A DNA stretch of 6,166 bases from Bacillota bacterium (GTDB taxonomy: Bacteria > Bacillota > Desulfotomaculia > Desulfotomaculales > JAJYZD01), in assembly GCA_021800315.1 (NCBI GenBank), contig JAJYZD010000223.1, forward strand, positions 1 to 6,166. Direction: 5' to 3'. The notes under the pieces were generated by a model. That model was not told the DNA's origin, searched no databases, and saw only the letters and a list, made by a program, of their open reading frames with translations. Positions 1 to 6,156 of the stretch are shown here, piece after piece; within the stretch, counting starts at the first letter, position 1, and each line of letters begins with the position of its first letter. The position numbers and the translations under genes were made by a program.

Positions 1-981
1 TCGTCGGGCAACAGCTACGGCGGTCTGGGTACCAGGTATACCCGCCGGGCGTGGCAGGCCATGGTCATTTCCGACGTGGCCGAGGATATCCGGAGCGCGC
101 TTTTGGCCCTCGCCGTGGACAGGGAGGCGGCCATGGCCGTCTTCAACCGCCTGATGGAGGAGACCGTCGAGGGGGTGGCGGCGGACGGCTGGGGTGAACT
201 CAAGGAAAGGCTGGACCGCGTCGCCGCCGCCCTGGCGGCGGTTCCCCTCCGGCAACCCCTGGCCGACGCCAGGAAAGTGGCCCTGGTCGGCGAGATCTAC
301 GTCAGGAGGGACGGCTTCTCCCGGCAGTACATCGTGGAGAAGCTGGCGGCCCGGGGAATCGTGGTTACGGTGGCCCCGGTGGAGGAATGGATCTATTATT
401 GTGATTACACGGTAAAAAACAACCTTTCCGAGTCGGCGGACCTGGGCGACAAGATCAACGTCGTGGTGGAAAGCTTCTTCCGGAGAAAATACGAACGGGA
501 GATCAAGGCGATCCTGGCCCGGTCCGGTCTGTACGAGTACCGCCTCATCGATGTCGACAGGGTGATCGCCATGGCCGCGGACCTCATATCTCCCCACATA
601 TTGGGCGAGGCCATCCTGACGATCGGCACCTCGATCAACGATATCGTAGACCATGTGGACGGCGTCATCACCATCGGGCCCTTCGGCTGCATGCCGTCGC
701 GCATTTCCGAGGCCATCCTGACGGAGAGGATCAGTACCCACAAGGGCAGGATCGACCGCCGCCCTCTGGTCGCCGAGGTAATAGCGCAGTATCCCCATCT
801 GCCTTACCTGAACATCGAAACGGACGGCAGCGCTTTTACCCAGCAGATTGAAATCAGGCTGGAAGCCTTCGCCCTGCAGGTTGAAAGAGTCAACGCCCTG
901 GTAAGAAAACTGAAGGGGGGGACCGGTGCCGGAAAGGACCGCTCCAACGCGGCCCTGGATCAAATGACGGCTCAGGGATGA
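1..981 (+). CDS. CoA-dehydratase activase-related protein, C-terminal part (5' end outside window)
   Basis: The reading frame is open from base 1 and ends at TGA 979-981, leaving 326 residues of a longer protein. An internal ATG lies at 61, but the 20 codons before it (SSGNSYGGLG then TRYTRRAWQAM) already fit the family, so the true start is upstream. Recognisable blocks in order are the GNSYGGLG/RRAW segment, VALVGEIYVRRDGFSRQYIV, the PVEEWIYYCDY block, GEAILTIG, the cysteine motif GPFGCMPSRISEAIL, and the end block LPYLNIETDGSAFTQQ with RLEAF. These match the C-terminal region of acyl-CoA dehydratase activase-related proteins (DUF2229 type), which are often fused behind BcrA/HgdC-like ASKHA ATPase domains. 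HgdC-type activases hydrolyse ATP to push an electron into 2-hydroxyacyl-CoA dehydratases in anaerobes. The PFGCMP cysteine is a plausible Fe-S or redox residue, which is inference. The ATPase part, if there is one, is not visible. The gene converges on the methyltransferase and overlaps its 3' end by 10 bases. Confidence 0.88.
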   Translation, partial: SSGNSYGGLGTRYTRRAWQAMVISDVAEDIRSALLALAVDREAAMAVFNRLMEETVEGVAADGWGELKERLDRVAAALAAVPLRQPLADARKVALVGEIYVRRDGFSRQYIVEKLAARGIVVTVAPVEEWIYYCDYTVKNNLSESADLGDKINVVVESFFRRKYEREIKAILARSGLYEYRLIDVDRVIAMAADLISPHILGEAILTIGTSINDIVDHVDGVITIGPFGCMPSRISEAILTERISTHKGRIDRRPLVAEVIAQYPHLPYLNIETDGSAFTQQIEIRLEAFALQVERVNALVRKLKGGTGAGKDRSNAALDQMTAQG

Positions 982-2495
982 TTCGTCGGCCGTCCGGCGG
1001 GGACCCGGCCGTACGCGGCTTCGTTGCAATATACGTGGGATTTCTCTTTTTCCAAAACGTTGGCCGCGATTTTCGCGCCGTCCTCTTGCAGGCGCCGCAT
1101 GATATTCCACCGTTCCTGGTAGGGCAGGCGGCAGAAGATGTTTTGAAAAAAGGCCCCTCCCTTCAGCGTAAAATCCAAAAAGCTGCCTGGATCCGCGGCG
1201 GACACGGTGAAGGGCACGTCCCAGACTCTGGTGTTTTCCGTGTTCCTGACGAAGAGTTCCCGCAAAAGGCCGAGCCGCAGGCCGTTGTGTTCTGAAAACG
1301 GTACCTTCAGACGCTCGGCCATGGTGGTCAGGGGACGAAACCAGAGCGCCACCATGGGAATGTCCCGTATGTCGCCTTCCGGCGGCGGACTCAGCGCCGA
1401 GACGAATCCGCCGGGTTTGGTTACACGCACCATCTCGGCGACGGCCTTCGGCGCGTCGGTAAAATGAAGGCAGGCCACGGCGATCGCCGCATCGAAAGTG
1501 TCGTCCGGGAAGGGCAGGTGTTCCGCGGCACACTGAACGATCCCGACGTTTTTGATATTGCGCTTCCGGCATTTGGCGGCCAGCTTTTGCAGAAGGGCCG
1601 GCGTGGGATCCAGGGCCACGACCGAGCCGCCGGGCCCCACGAGGTCGCACAGGCCCAGATCCACCGTGGCACGGCCGGTGCCGGCCCCGATTTCCAGAAC
1701 CTTCATACCGTCTTGCAGGCCGAGTCCGTCGAGATACGCCTTGGTTTTCCGGTTGAGGTCGGGAAAAACGCGGTTGAAGATCCGGTCGTAGTTCGTCTCG
1801 CCGAAAATAACCCACCGCTGGTTGTCGGCCCGCCAACCGAACTCACCGGCGTCGGTCAGAATCCGGCGCAGTCTGGTCAACACGCTCAAACCACGCCGGG
1901 TCAGGGACAGCATGTCGCCCTCGCTGGCGTAGAGATGCTCCATCAGGTCCATTCGCTGGTATACCGCCAACTGGGCGCTGGGAACCAGGTTGGACCAGGG
2001 CCGGTGCAGCCGGCCGAGCAGGAAGTCTTCCTTCTTCATCCGGCCGTAATAGGCGACGGCGTTTAGATCTTCATGGGCGGAGACGATGAAGAAAAACGCG
2101 CCGGCCATGGTCAGCCCCTCCGGTGCGGCTACGAAGCCGCCCAGCCGACCGATGGCTTCCTCCGCTTCGGGCAGGTTCACAAACCGCCGCCCCTTTTTTT
2201 TCTGGGCGGCGTAAAGGGCCATGGAGAAGAGGAGTTCATGGAAGACGCAACCGATGTATTGCTCCGGCATCGGACAGTTCGGTAGGATGGCACTGGTCCG
2301 CACCGCCTCCGCCGTCCACCGGCGGGCTGCCGTTAGGAGGGCGGCTTCGGCCTCGTCGCTGATCTTCTCCTCGGCTTCCCCGTTCATCCAGGTGTCAAGG
2401 ACCACGCCATGGGCGAGGGCGCGTTCGATCATGGCCACGGTCTGCGGGTCCGTCAGTCTTTGTTGCGTCACCCGCCACAGATGCCGGTCAGGCAC
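972..2495 (-). CDS. Class I SAM-dependent methyltransferase with long N-terminal extension
   Basis: The C-terminal half holds a class I (type 11/UbiE-like) methyltransferase fold. Counting from the GTG start, motif I is EIGAGTGRAT (about 268-277), the ribose-binding acid is in VALDPTP (D296), AAEHLPFPDDTFDAAIAV lies at 323-340, and VTKPGGF at about 358-364. The first roughly 220 residues are not a fold I can name. Residues near 192-213 (EGDMLSLTRRGLSVLTRLRR) read like a winged-helix recognition segment, and a W/R-rich linker (GWRADNQRWVIF) joins the halves. The frame is open to TTG at 2522, but that codon has only AAGG two bases away. GTG at 2493-2495 has GGAG seven bases upstream, so I prefer it (507 residues). 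The stop (TCA on the plus strand, 972-974) lies inside the end of the convergent activase-like gene. The substrate is unknown: it could be a small molecule, a quinone-like compound or a protein. The domain call is firm; the role is not. Confidence 0.88.
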   Translation of the reverse strand: MPDRHLWRVTQQRLTDPQTVAMIERALAHGVVLDTWMNGEAEEKISDEAEAALLTAARRWTAEAVRTSAILPNCPMPEQYIGCVFHELLFSMALYAAQKKKGRRFVNLPEAEEAIGRLGGFVAAPEGLTMAGAFFFIVSAHEDLNAVAYYGRMKKEDFLLGRLHRPWSNLVPSAQLAVYQRMDLMEHLYASEGDMLSLTRRGLSVLTRLRRILTDAGEFGWRADNQRWVIFGETNYDRIFNRVFPDLNRKTKAYLDGLGLQDGMKVLEIGAGTGRATVDLGLCDLVGPGGSVVALDPTPALLQKLAAKCRKRNIKNVGIVQCAAEHLPFPDDTFDAAIAVACLHFTDAPKAVAEMVRVTKPGGFVSALSPPPEGDIRDIPMVALWFRPLTTMAERLKVPFSEHNGLRLGLLRELFVRNTENTRVWDVPFTVSAADPGSFLDFTLKGGAFFQNIFCRLPYQERWNIMRRLQEDGAKIAANVLEKEKSHVYCNEAAYGRVPAGRPTNHP

Positions 2496-2522
2496 ACTAT
2501 CACTCCAAGCGCTGTTTACCAA

Positions 2523-2707
2523 TGCCTTAGCGAAAAAGGCCGGTTTAGAGGAATTAGCGGTTTGGCTTATCTATTCATACTTCGCGATGGTGTGGGGAAC
2601 ACCTGCCAAAGATATATTAAATTTCGTTTAACCTAGCGCTATTTCTGCAGGACGGATCGCATTATCCACGAACAGGCTTTTACCGCCGGGCGAAGGCGGA
2701 ACGGCTA
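2523..2707. other. Intergenic region ahead of the methyltransferase gene
   Basis: This is the left half of the gap between the divergent methyltransferase and HD genes. It is clearly AT-richer at about 2565-2645 than the coding DNA around it, which is where the leftward promoter should be. On the minus strand the AT-rich core contains TAATATATC near 2608-2616, but I find no good -35 box at 16-18 bases from it, so no promoter is called. Small symmetric pieces are present: GGTGT/ACACC at 2589-2603 around a 5-base centre, and CCGCC/GGCGG at 2683-2699. Both are too short to name as operators. No ORF here looks real. Confidence 0.4.
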
Positions 2708-2736
2708 TTGACAGGCGCCGGACCGGGCGGTATCAT
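2708..2736 (+). promoter_or_regulatory. Sigma-70/SigA-type promoter for the HD gene
   Basis: TTGACA at 2708-2713 is a perfect -35 box. It is followed by a spacer of exactly 17 bases (2714-2730) and TATCAT at 2731-2736, which matches the -10 consensus at five of six positions. Transcription would start near 2743, leaving a leader of roughly 120 bases before the HD-protein start. The direction and position suit the HD gene, and possibly the peptidase behind it. This is the best promoter match I found in the window. Confidence 0.75.
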
Positions 2737-2788
2737 GGGGCCGGGCAGCCAGGCACCGGCCGGCCGGGTGTTTGGTGACGGACGCCGC

Positions 2789-2817
2789 CGGGAGCGCCAG
2801 GGATTACCGCGCTCCCG
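2789..2817 (+). promoter_or_regulatory. Strong GC hairpin in the leader of the HD gene (possible attenuator)
   Basis: CGGGAGCGC (2789-2797) pairs perfectly with GCGCTCCCG (2809-2817) around an 11-base loop, giving a 9-bp stem with eight G-C pairs. It sits about 45 bases after the predicted transcription start. It is followed, after CGC, by a short TTTT at 2821-2824. That run is too short and too far from the stem for a standard intrinsic terminator, so this could be a weak attenuator, a stabilising 5' hairpin or chance in GC-rich DNA. The structure is seen directly; the role is inference. Confidence 0.4.
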
Positions 2818-2862
2818 CGCTTTTACCATGGTCCGCCGGCGGGTAAACAAGGGGGGGTGACG

Positions 2863-3516
2863 GTGGCCTCACGTCAGGAGTTGATTGAAAAGACCAAACG
2901 GTACATACGGGAAAGACTCGGCGCGGACGGCACCGGACATGATTGGTGGCATGTCTGCCGGGTCCATAATATGGCGGTGAAAATAGGGCAACAAGAGAAT
3001 GCCGATCTGGTGGTGGTCGAACTGGCCGCTCTTCTGCACGATATCGCGGATTGGAAGTTTGTCGGCGGAGACCGGACAGTCGGCCCGTCGCTGGCGAGGG
3101 AATGGCTGGAACGGAATAGTGCGGACGGCGGCGTAATCGATCATGTCTGTCGGATTATCGAGGATATTTCGTTCAAGGGCGCGAAGGTCGACTCGTCGAT
3201 GAGGACCACGGAAGGCAAGGTTGTCCAGGATGCCGACCGGCTGGACGCCATAGGCGCGATAGGCATAGGGAGGGCGTTCGCCTACGGCGGTCATAAGAAC
3301 AGGCTGCTTTACGATCCGAATGTAAAACTCCGGTTGCACGAATCTCCCGCGGAATATCTCAATAGTCAGTCTCCCACCTTCAATCATTTCTTTGAAAAAC
3401 TGCTGCTCCTAAAGGACTTGATGAATACGGAGGCGGGAAAAACCCTGGCCGGGGAGAGGCACAAGTTTGTGGAGGAGTTTTTGGCACGGTTCCTGGACGA
3501 GTGGCACGGGAGTTGA
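2863..3516 (+). CDS. HD-domain phosphohydrolase, YpgQ/YedJ-like
   Basis: This is a 217-residue soluble protein of the usual family length. Counting from GTG 2863, it has the family signature GHDWWH (H26, D27, H30), the HD pair in ALLHDIADWKF (H59, D60) followed by GGDRTVGP, and the distal acid motif QDADRLDAIGAIGIGRA (D123/D125). All metal ligands expected of an active HD enzyme are present. Bacillus YpgQ is described as a metal-dependent nucleotide pyrophosphohydrolase, so cleavage of nucleoside triphosphates is the best guess; the substrate of this copy is not proven by sequence. GTG 2857 is an alternative start two codons earlier, but it abuts the G-run. With GTG 2863 the AAGGGGGGGTGA sequence sits at proper ribosome-binding distance. 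A strong promoter lies about 125 bases upstream, and the peptidase gene follows 129 bases downstream on the same strand. Confidence 0.92.
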   Translation: MASRQELIEKTKRYIRERLGADGTGHDWWHVCRVHNMAVKIGQQENADLVVVELAALLHDIADWKFVGGDRTVGPSLAREWLERNSADGGVIDHVCRIIEDISFKGAKVDSSMRTTEGKVVQDADRLDAIGAIGIGRAFAYGGHKNRLLYDPNVKLRLHESPAEYLNSQSPTFNHFFEKLLLLKDLMNTEAGKTLAGERHKFVEEFLARFLDEWHGS

Positions 3517-3645
3517 CCGGATCACCGGCGGCCGGTGTGGTGGACCGGGACCGGATTGGAAAGGCTAAGCCGGATGGACCGTGGCGCCCGGTCACATCGA
3601 CCTTCGGCCGGAGTAATATGAATACCGGGGTACCCGAGGAAAGGA
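3517..3645 (+). promoter_or_regulatory. HD-to-peptidase spacer with a weak candidate promoter
   Basis: GTCACA (3591-3596), a 17-base spacer and TAATAT (3614-3619) form a possible sigma-70 promoter. Each box matches consensus at four of six positions, so it is weak. It would start transcription near 3626, a few bases before the ribosome binding site GAGGA at 3636-3640. Just after the HD stop codon, CACCGG/CCGGTG (3523-3537) can form a 6-bp hairpin with a 3-base loop, but no T-run follows, so it is not a standard terminator. Readthrough from the HD promoter is therefore also possible. Confidence 0.3.
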
Positions 3646-5352
3646 TTGATTGCCTTGCCGACATTCGCCGAGTTTCCCTATGCCCGTCCCGTGATGCCGG
3701 ACCTGGTGCGTGAGTTTAACGGCCGGCTGGCGCTGTTCAGTTCGGCCGCAACCTTGGCCCGGGCGGACGAGGCCATGACGGCGATCAACGACCTGCGGGA
3801 AAATTTCGAGACGATGAGAGAGATCGCTTCCATCCGTCACACGCTTGATACCACCGGTGAGACGTACAAAGCGGAACGGGATTTTTTCGATGAGATCCAG
3901 CCGGAGTACGAAGGGCTGACCAATGCCTATTACGAAGGGCTGACCTCTTCATTCTTTAGGCGTGACCTGGAGCGCAAATGGGGAAGCCAGTTGTTCCAAT
4001 CGGCGGAACTCACGCTGAAGACGTTTTCGCCCGGGGTTACCGCGGACCTTCAACAGGAAAACAAGCTCGCCAGTGAATACGTGCGGCTTATCGCTTCGGC
4101 GAAAATACTGTTCGCAGGGGAAGAGCGCAATCTGCCCCAGATGGGGCCGTTTCTGCAGTCTACAGACCGGGAGATGCGCCGGCGGGCCTACGAAGCGCGT
4201 TATGGTTTCTTCGAAGACCATGAGGCAAAGTTTGACGACATATATGACAACCTGGTCAAGATACGGACCAGGATCGCCAGGAAGCTTGGCTTTCCCAACT
4301 TTGTCGGGCTAGGTTACGCGCGCATGACGCGCACCGACTACAATGCCGAAATGGTTGCCGACTTCCGGGATCAGGTACGGGACTACATTGTACCGGTGGC
4401 CACAAAACTCAAGAGGAGGCAGGAACGGCGAATCGGTGTTGACCGTCTGAAATACTACGACGAGGGGTTTCAGTACCCATCCGGAAACCCTACGCCCAAA
4501 GGTCCGCCGGAGTGGATCGTGGAAAACGGCTACAGGATGTATGCGGAACTGTCGCCGGAAACTAAAGAGTTCTTCATCTACATGACCGAAAACGGCCTCA
4601 TGGATCTGGTCAGCCGAAAAGGGAAAGCCGGCGGCGGTTATTGCACCTACATCGGTAAATACAGATCCCCCTTCATCTTCTCGAATTTTAACGGAACGTC
4701 CGGCGATATTAACGTGTTGACGCACGAAGCCGGCCATGCCTTTCAGGTCTACTCCAGCCGGGATTACAATTTGCCCGAATACCATTTTCCCACGTCCGAA
4801 GCCGCCGAAATTCACTCCATGAGCATGGAGTTTTTTACCTGGCCCTGGATGAATCTGTTTTTTGAAGGAGACACGGAAAAGTACAAATTCGGCCATCTGT
4901 CCGAAGCGCTGCTGTTTATTCCCTATGGTGTCGCCGTGGATGAATTTCAACATTACGTTTACGAAAATCCCGGCGTTACGCCGGTTGAGCGGAAGCACGC
5001 CTGGCGGAACATCGAGAAGAAATACCTGCCGTACAGGAACTACGACGAGAATCCCTACCTTGATCGCGGCGGCTACTGGCATCAGCAGGGCCATATCTTC
5101 CAGACGCCCTTCTACTATATCGACTATACCCTGGCCCAAATCTGCGCCCTGCAGTTCTGGAAGCGGATGAACGAGAACCGGGGCCCGGCCTGGTCCGATT
5201 ACCTGGCTTTGTGTAAGCAGGGAGGCAGCAAGTCTTTCCTGAAACTGGTCCAGTCGGCTAATCTCACGTCTCCCTTTGCGCCCGGCTGTGTTCAGTCCGT
5301 TGTCGGTGCAGCCGACGGTTGGCTGGACAAGGTCGATGACCGGAAACTGTAG
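3646..5352 (+). CDS. M3 family oligoendopeptidase (zinc metallopeptidase)
   Basis: This 568-residue protein has the normal full length for the non-PepF M3 oligoendopeptidase group common in Clostridia and Bacilli. The zinc site is complete: LTHEAGHAF gives H360, E361 (catalytic) and H364, and the third ligand is E388 in SEAAEIHSMSMEFF. The substrate-binding tail motif is also intact: GGYWHQQGHIFQTPFYYIDY at about 475-494, with H483 and Y490/Y491/Y494 as the likely substrate contacts. The N-terminal part is helical and typical of the family (IRHTLDTTGETYKAERDFF near 64-82). There is no signal peptide, so it should act in the cytoplasm on short peptides. The TTG start at 3646 is chosen because GAGG lies six bases upstream; TTG 3655 is a weaker alternative. 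It follows the HD gene in the same direction and may be cotranscribed. Two copies of a 15-base sequence, 24 bases apart, lie in frame near residues 88-100. Confidence 0.95.
   Translation: MIALPTFAEFPYARPVMPDLVREFNGRLALFSSAATLARADEAMTAINDLRENFETMREIASIRHTLDTTGETYKAERDFFDEIQPEYEGLTNAYYEGLTSSFFRRDLERKWGSQLFQSAELTLKTFSPGVTADLQQENKLASEYVRLIASAKILFAGEERNLPQMGPFLQSTDREMRRRAYEARYGFFEDHEAKFDDIYDNLVKIRTRIARKLGFPNFVGLGYARMTRTDYNAEMVADFRDQVRDYIVPVATKLKRRQERRIGVDRLKYYDEGFQYPSGNPTPKGPPEWIVENGYRMYAELSPETKEFFIYMTENGLMDLVSRKGKAGGGYCTYIGKYRSPFIFSNFNGTSGDINVLTHEAGHAFQVYSSRDYNLPEYHFPTSEAAEIHSMSMEFFTWPWMNLFFEGDTEKYKFGHLSEALLFIPYGVAVDEFQHYVYENPGVTPVERKHAWRNIEKKYLPYRNYDENPYLDRGGYWHQQGHIFQTPFYYIDYTLAQICALQFWKRMNENRGPAWSDYLALCKQGGSKSFLKLVQSANLTSPFAPGCVQSVVGAADGWLDKVDDRKL
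3907..3945 (+). repeat. 15-bp direct repeat with 24-bp period inside the peptidase gene
   Basis: TACGAAGGGCTGACC occurs identically at 3907-3921 and 3931-3945, so codons for YEGLT repeat every eight residues. The spacing keeps the frame. From memory, the family segment here seems about this long without any duplication, so the match may be chance or local sequence copying rather than an insertion. Confidence 0.6.
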
Positions 5353-5363
5353 CGGGGTGCGGC

Positions 5364-5738
5364 ATGAGCGCGTCCTACCGCGAGTCGCCACCGGGCGGAA
5401 TATGGGAACGGGTCCGCCTGGCCCGCCGGATGCTTTCGCCGGGCGAGGTTTGTCCGTCCCGCGGCCGGGTTTTGCCGGGGCGGTCCTTTGTCGCGGACAC
5501 CGCCTACGGCCACCATTTCGGCGAAGAGGACGTTCTGGTCGGCGGCGGCGGGTCGAACCCATCGTTTTTGACACCTTGTCACGCTCTTCCCAAGGCTGCC
5601 ATGCAGCTTCTAATGAAGAGAAGAAGGATGTCAGCCCAGGTATTCGGTCAGGTAGATTATGCCCCAGCTTCCGGGCGTCGTCGGGAATGGTGCACCACAG
5701 TTCGGCTATGGCCGTCAACTCGTCCTGGGCCTGGGTAA
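5364..5738 (+). CDS. Hypothetical small protein, unrecognised
   Basis: A 124-codon frame starts at ATG 5364, only 11 bases after the peptidase stop, with GGGG six bases upstream as a fair ribosome binding site. The first 65 or so codons use third-position G/C as the real genes here do (WERVRLARRM, GRSFVADTAYGHHFGEED). From about 5570 on, codon choice becomes poor and the peptide turns into R/P/S-rich text typical of noncoding frames. It also overlaps a better-looking fragment on the other strand at 5631-5742. The gene may therefore be intact but poorly conserved, have lost its original 3' end, or be spurious. I recognise no family, membrane segment or signal peptide. The cysteines near residues 30 and 72 do not form a known motif. 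Confidence 0.3.
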   Translation: MSASYRESPPGGIWERVRLARRMLSPGEVCPSRGRVLPGRSFVADTAYGHHFGEEDVLVGGGGSNPSFLTPCHALPKAAMQLLMKRRRMSAQVFGQVDYAPASGRRREWCTTVRLWPSTRPGPG

Positions 5739-5742
5739 GAGT
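5631..5742 (-). pseudogene. Frameshifted C-terminal gene fragment, possibly from an XRE-type regulator
   Basis: On the minus strand, codons from 5742 read TLTQAQDELTAIAELW then CTIPDDARKLG with strongly native codon use. The frame then meets GGGG at 5665-5662. If one G is dropped, reading continues as IIYLTEYLG and stops at TGA (5633-5631), giving a natural-looking end. As it stands the frame runs on into R/P-rich nonsense. No start codon, ribosome binding site or plausible N-terminal part lies upstream, where the plus-strand ORF at 5787 begins instead. The LT-x-x-Q-DEL...IP-DDARKL pattern resembles the C-terminal tail of many XRE/phage-repressor-type regulators, but this resemblance is weak. 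It looks like the remnant of a gene cut short and then frameshifted; a single-base sequencing error at the GGGG is the alternative for the frameshift part. Confidence 0.4.
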
Positions 5743-5786
5743 GCGGCGGCTGCCGGGCCGGGTTGACTTTGGAAGAGGGAGAAGCC

Positions 5787-5987
5787 ATGATCGACCGTCT
5801 GGCCATGCGCTACGCCGGGACCATAAGGGCCATTGAATTCGACGATGAGCCGGACGGGGAGAACGCGCAAGCCGAACCCTGGGGTGACACGGCCAGCCAG
5901 GCGCAGGAACCAGGTACGCCAGCCGGGGAAAGCAGCCGGTATTATGAGCCCTGGCGGGGCGATCCCGAGGCCGGTTACGACCGGTAA
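5787..5987 (+). CDS. Small acidic hypothetical protein (66 aa)
   Basis: ATG 5787 is preceded at five bases by GAGGGAG, a good ribosome binding site, and the frame ends at TAA 5985-5987. An upstream TTG (5763) would add eight codons but has no site of its own. The product begins MIDRLAMRYAGTIRAIEFDD. It then becomes an acidic, low-complexity tail rich in E, D, P, G, Q and A, and ends RYYEPWRGDPEAGYDR. Codon use is GC-biased at third positions like the main genes, and all three minus-strand frames across it are implausible, which supports it as real. I recognise no family. The stop codon overlaps a perfect TAAGGAGG, suggesting that a second gene was meant to be translated right behind it. Confidence 0.5.
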   Translation: MIDRLAMRYAGTIRAIEFDDEPDGENAQAEPWGDTASQAQEPGTPAGESSRYYEPWRGDPEAGYDR

Positions 5988-5992
5988 GGAGG
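5985..5992 (+). promoter_or_regulatory. Consensus ribosome binding site TAAGGAGG without a clear gene behind it
   Basis: TAAGGAGG is a perfect anti-16S match overlapping the stop of the small acidic ORF. The codon at the right distance is CTG (5999-6001), which opens a frame of only eight codons ending at TGA 6023-6025. No ATG, GTG or TTG lies 5-10 bases downstream. It may be the surviving start signal of a lost or interrupted gene. Confidence 0.4.
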
Positions 5993-6127
5993 TTTAAACT
6001 GCTTACCAAACACACGTGCAAATGAACGTAATTAGCTGCATATGGTATGGTTCTGCGATTGGCAAGCGCTTTTTCAAAGGTACTGGTTCGCCTGGAGTTG
6101 GTTGGTGGGGGTTGCCTCTTTCGGGAT

Positions 6128-6149
6128 ACCAAAAAAACTCTTTTTTGGT
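6128..6149. repeat. Perfect AT-rich inverted repeat (9-bp arms, 4-base loop)
   Basis: ACCAAAAAA (6128-6136) and TTTTTTGGT (6141-6149) are perfect inverse copies around ACTC. The stem is too AT-rich for a strong intrinsic terminator, and no further T-run follows on either strand. It may be a weak bidirectional terminator, an operator, or an end of an element lying to the right. Confidence 0.5.
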
Positions 6150-6150
6150 C

Positions 6151-6156
6151 TTGACA
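6151..6156 (+). promoter_or_regulatory. TTGACA, possible -35 box of a promoter beyond the window
   Basis: TTGACA starts two bases after the inverted repeat and is followed by GG, as in the promoter at 2708. The matching -10 box would lie near 6174-6179, outside the window, so this is only a half-site. Confidence 0.25.

Noticed and set aside
1464..2066. 200-codon plus-strand frame inside the methyltransferase gene
   Set aside because: It is antisense to the conserved methyltransferase motifs, has low-complexity G/Q/V-rich content and no ribosome binding site; it is a GC-rich shadow.
2589..2603. GGTGT-N5-ACACC as an operator for the methyltransferase gene
   Set aside because: Five-base arms are expected by chance in a region this size, and no promoter could be placed beside it.
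2676..2827. GCTTTTACC at 2676-2684 and 2819-2827 as a paired regulatory site
   Set aside because: It is a nine-base match only, with differing flanks, and the copies lie on opposite sides of the promoter with no symmetry to it.
3523..3537. Hairpin after the HD gene as an intrinsic terminator
   Set aside because: The stem is only six base pairs and no T-run follows it.
5568..5573. TTGACA as a -35 box between the peptidase and the small ORFs
   Set aside because: At the 17-base spacing the -10 position (5591-5596) reads CAAGGC, and spacings of 16 and 18 are no better.
4309..6132. 607-codon open frame on the minus strand
   Set aside because: Its lower part is the antisense of the conserved M3 peptidase gene, and its upper part is R/P/W-rich with no start signals. 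Only the short piece at 5631-5742 looks like real protein.
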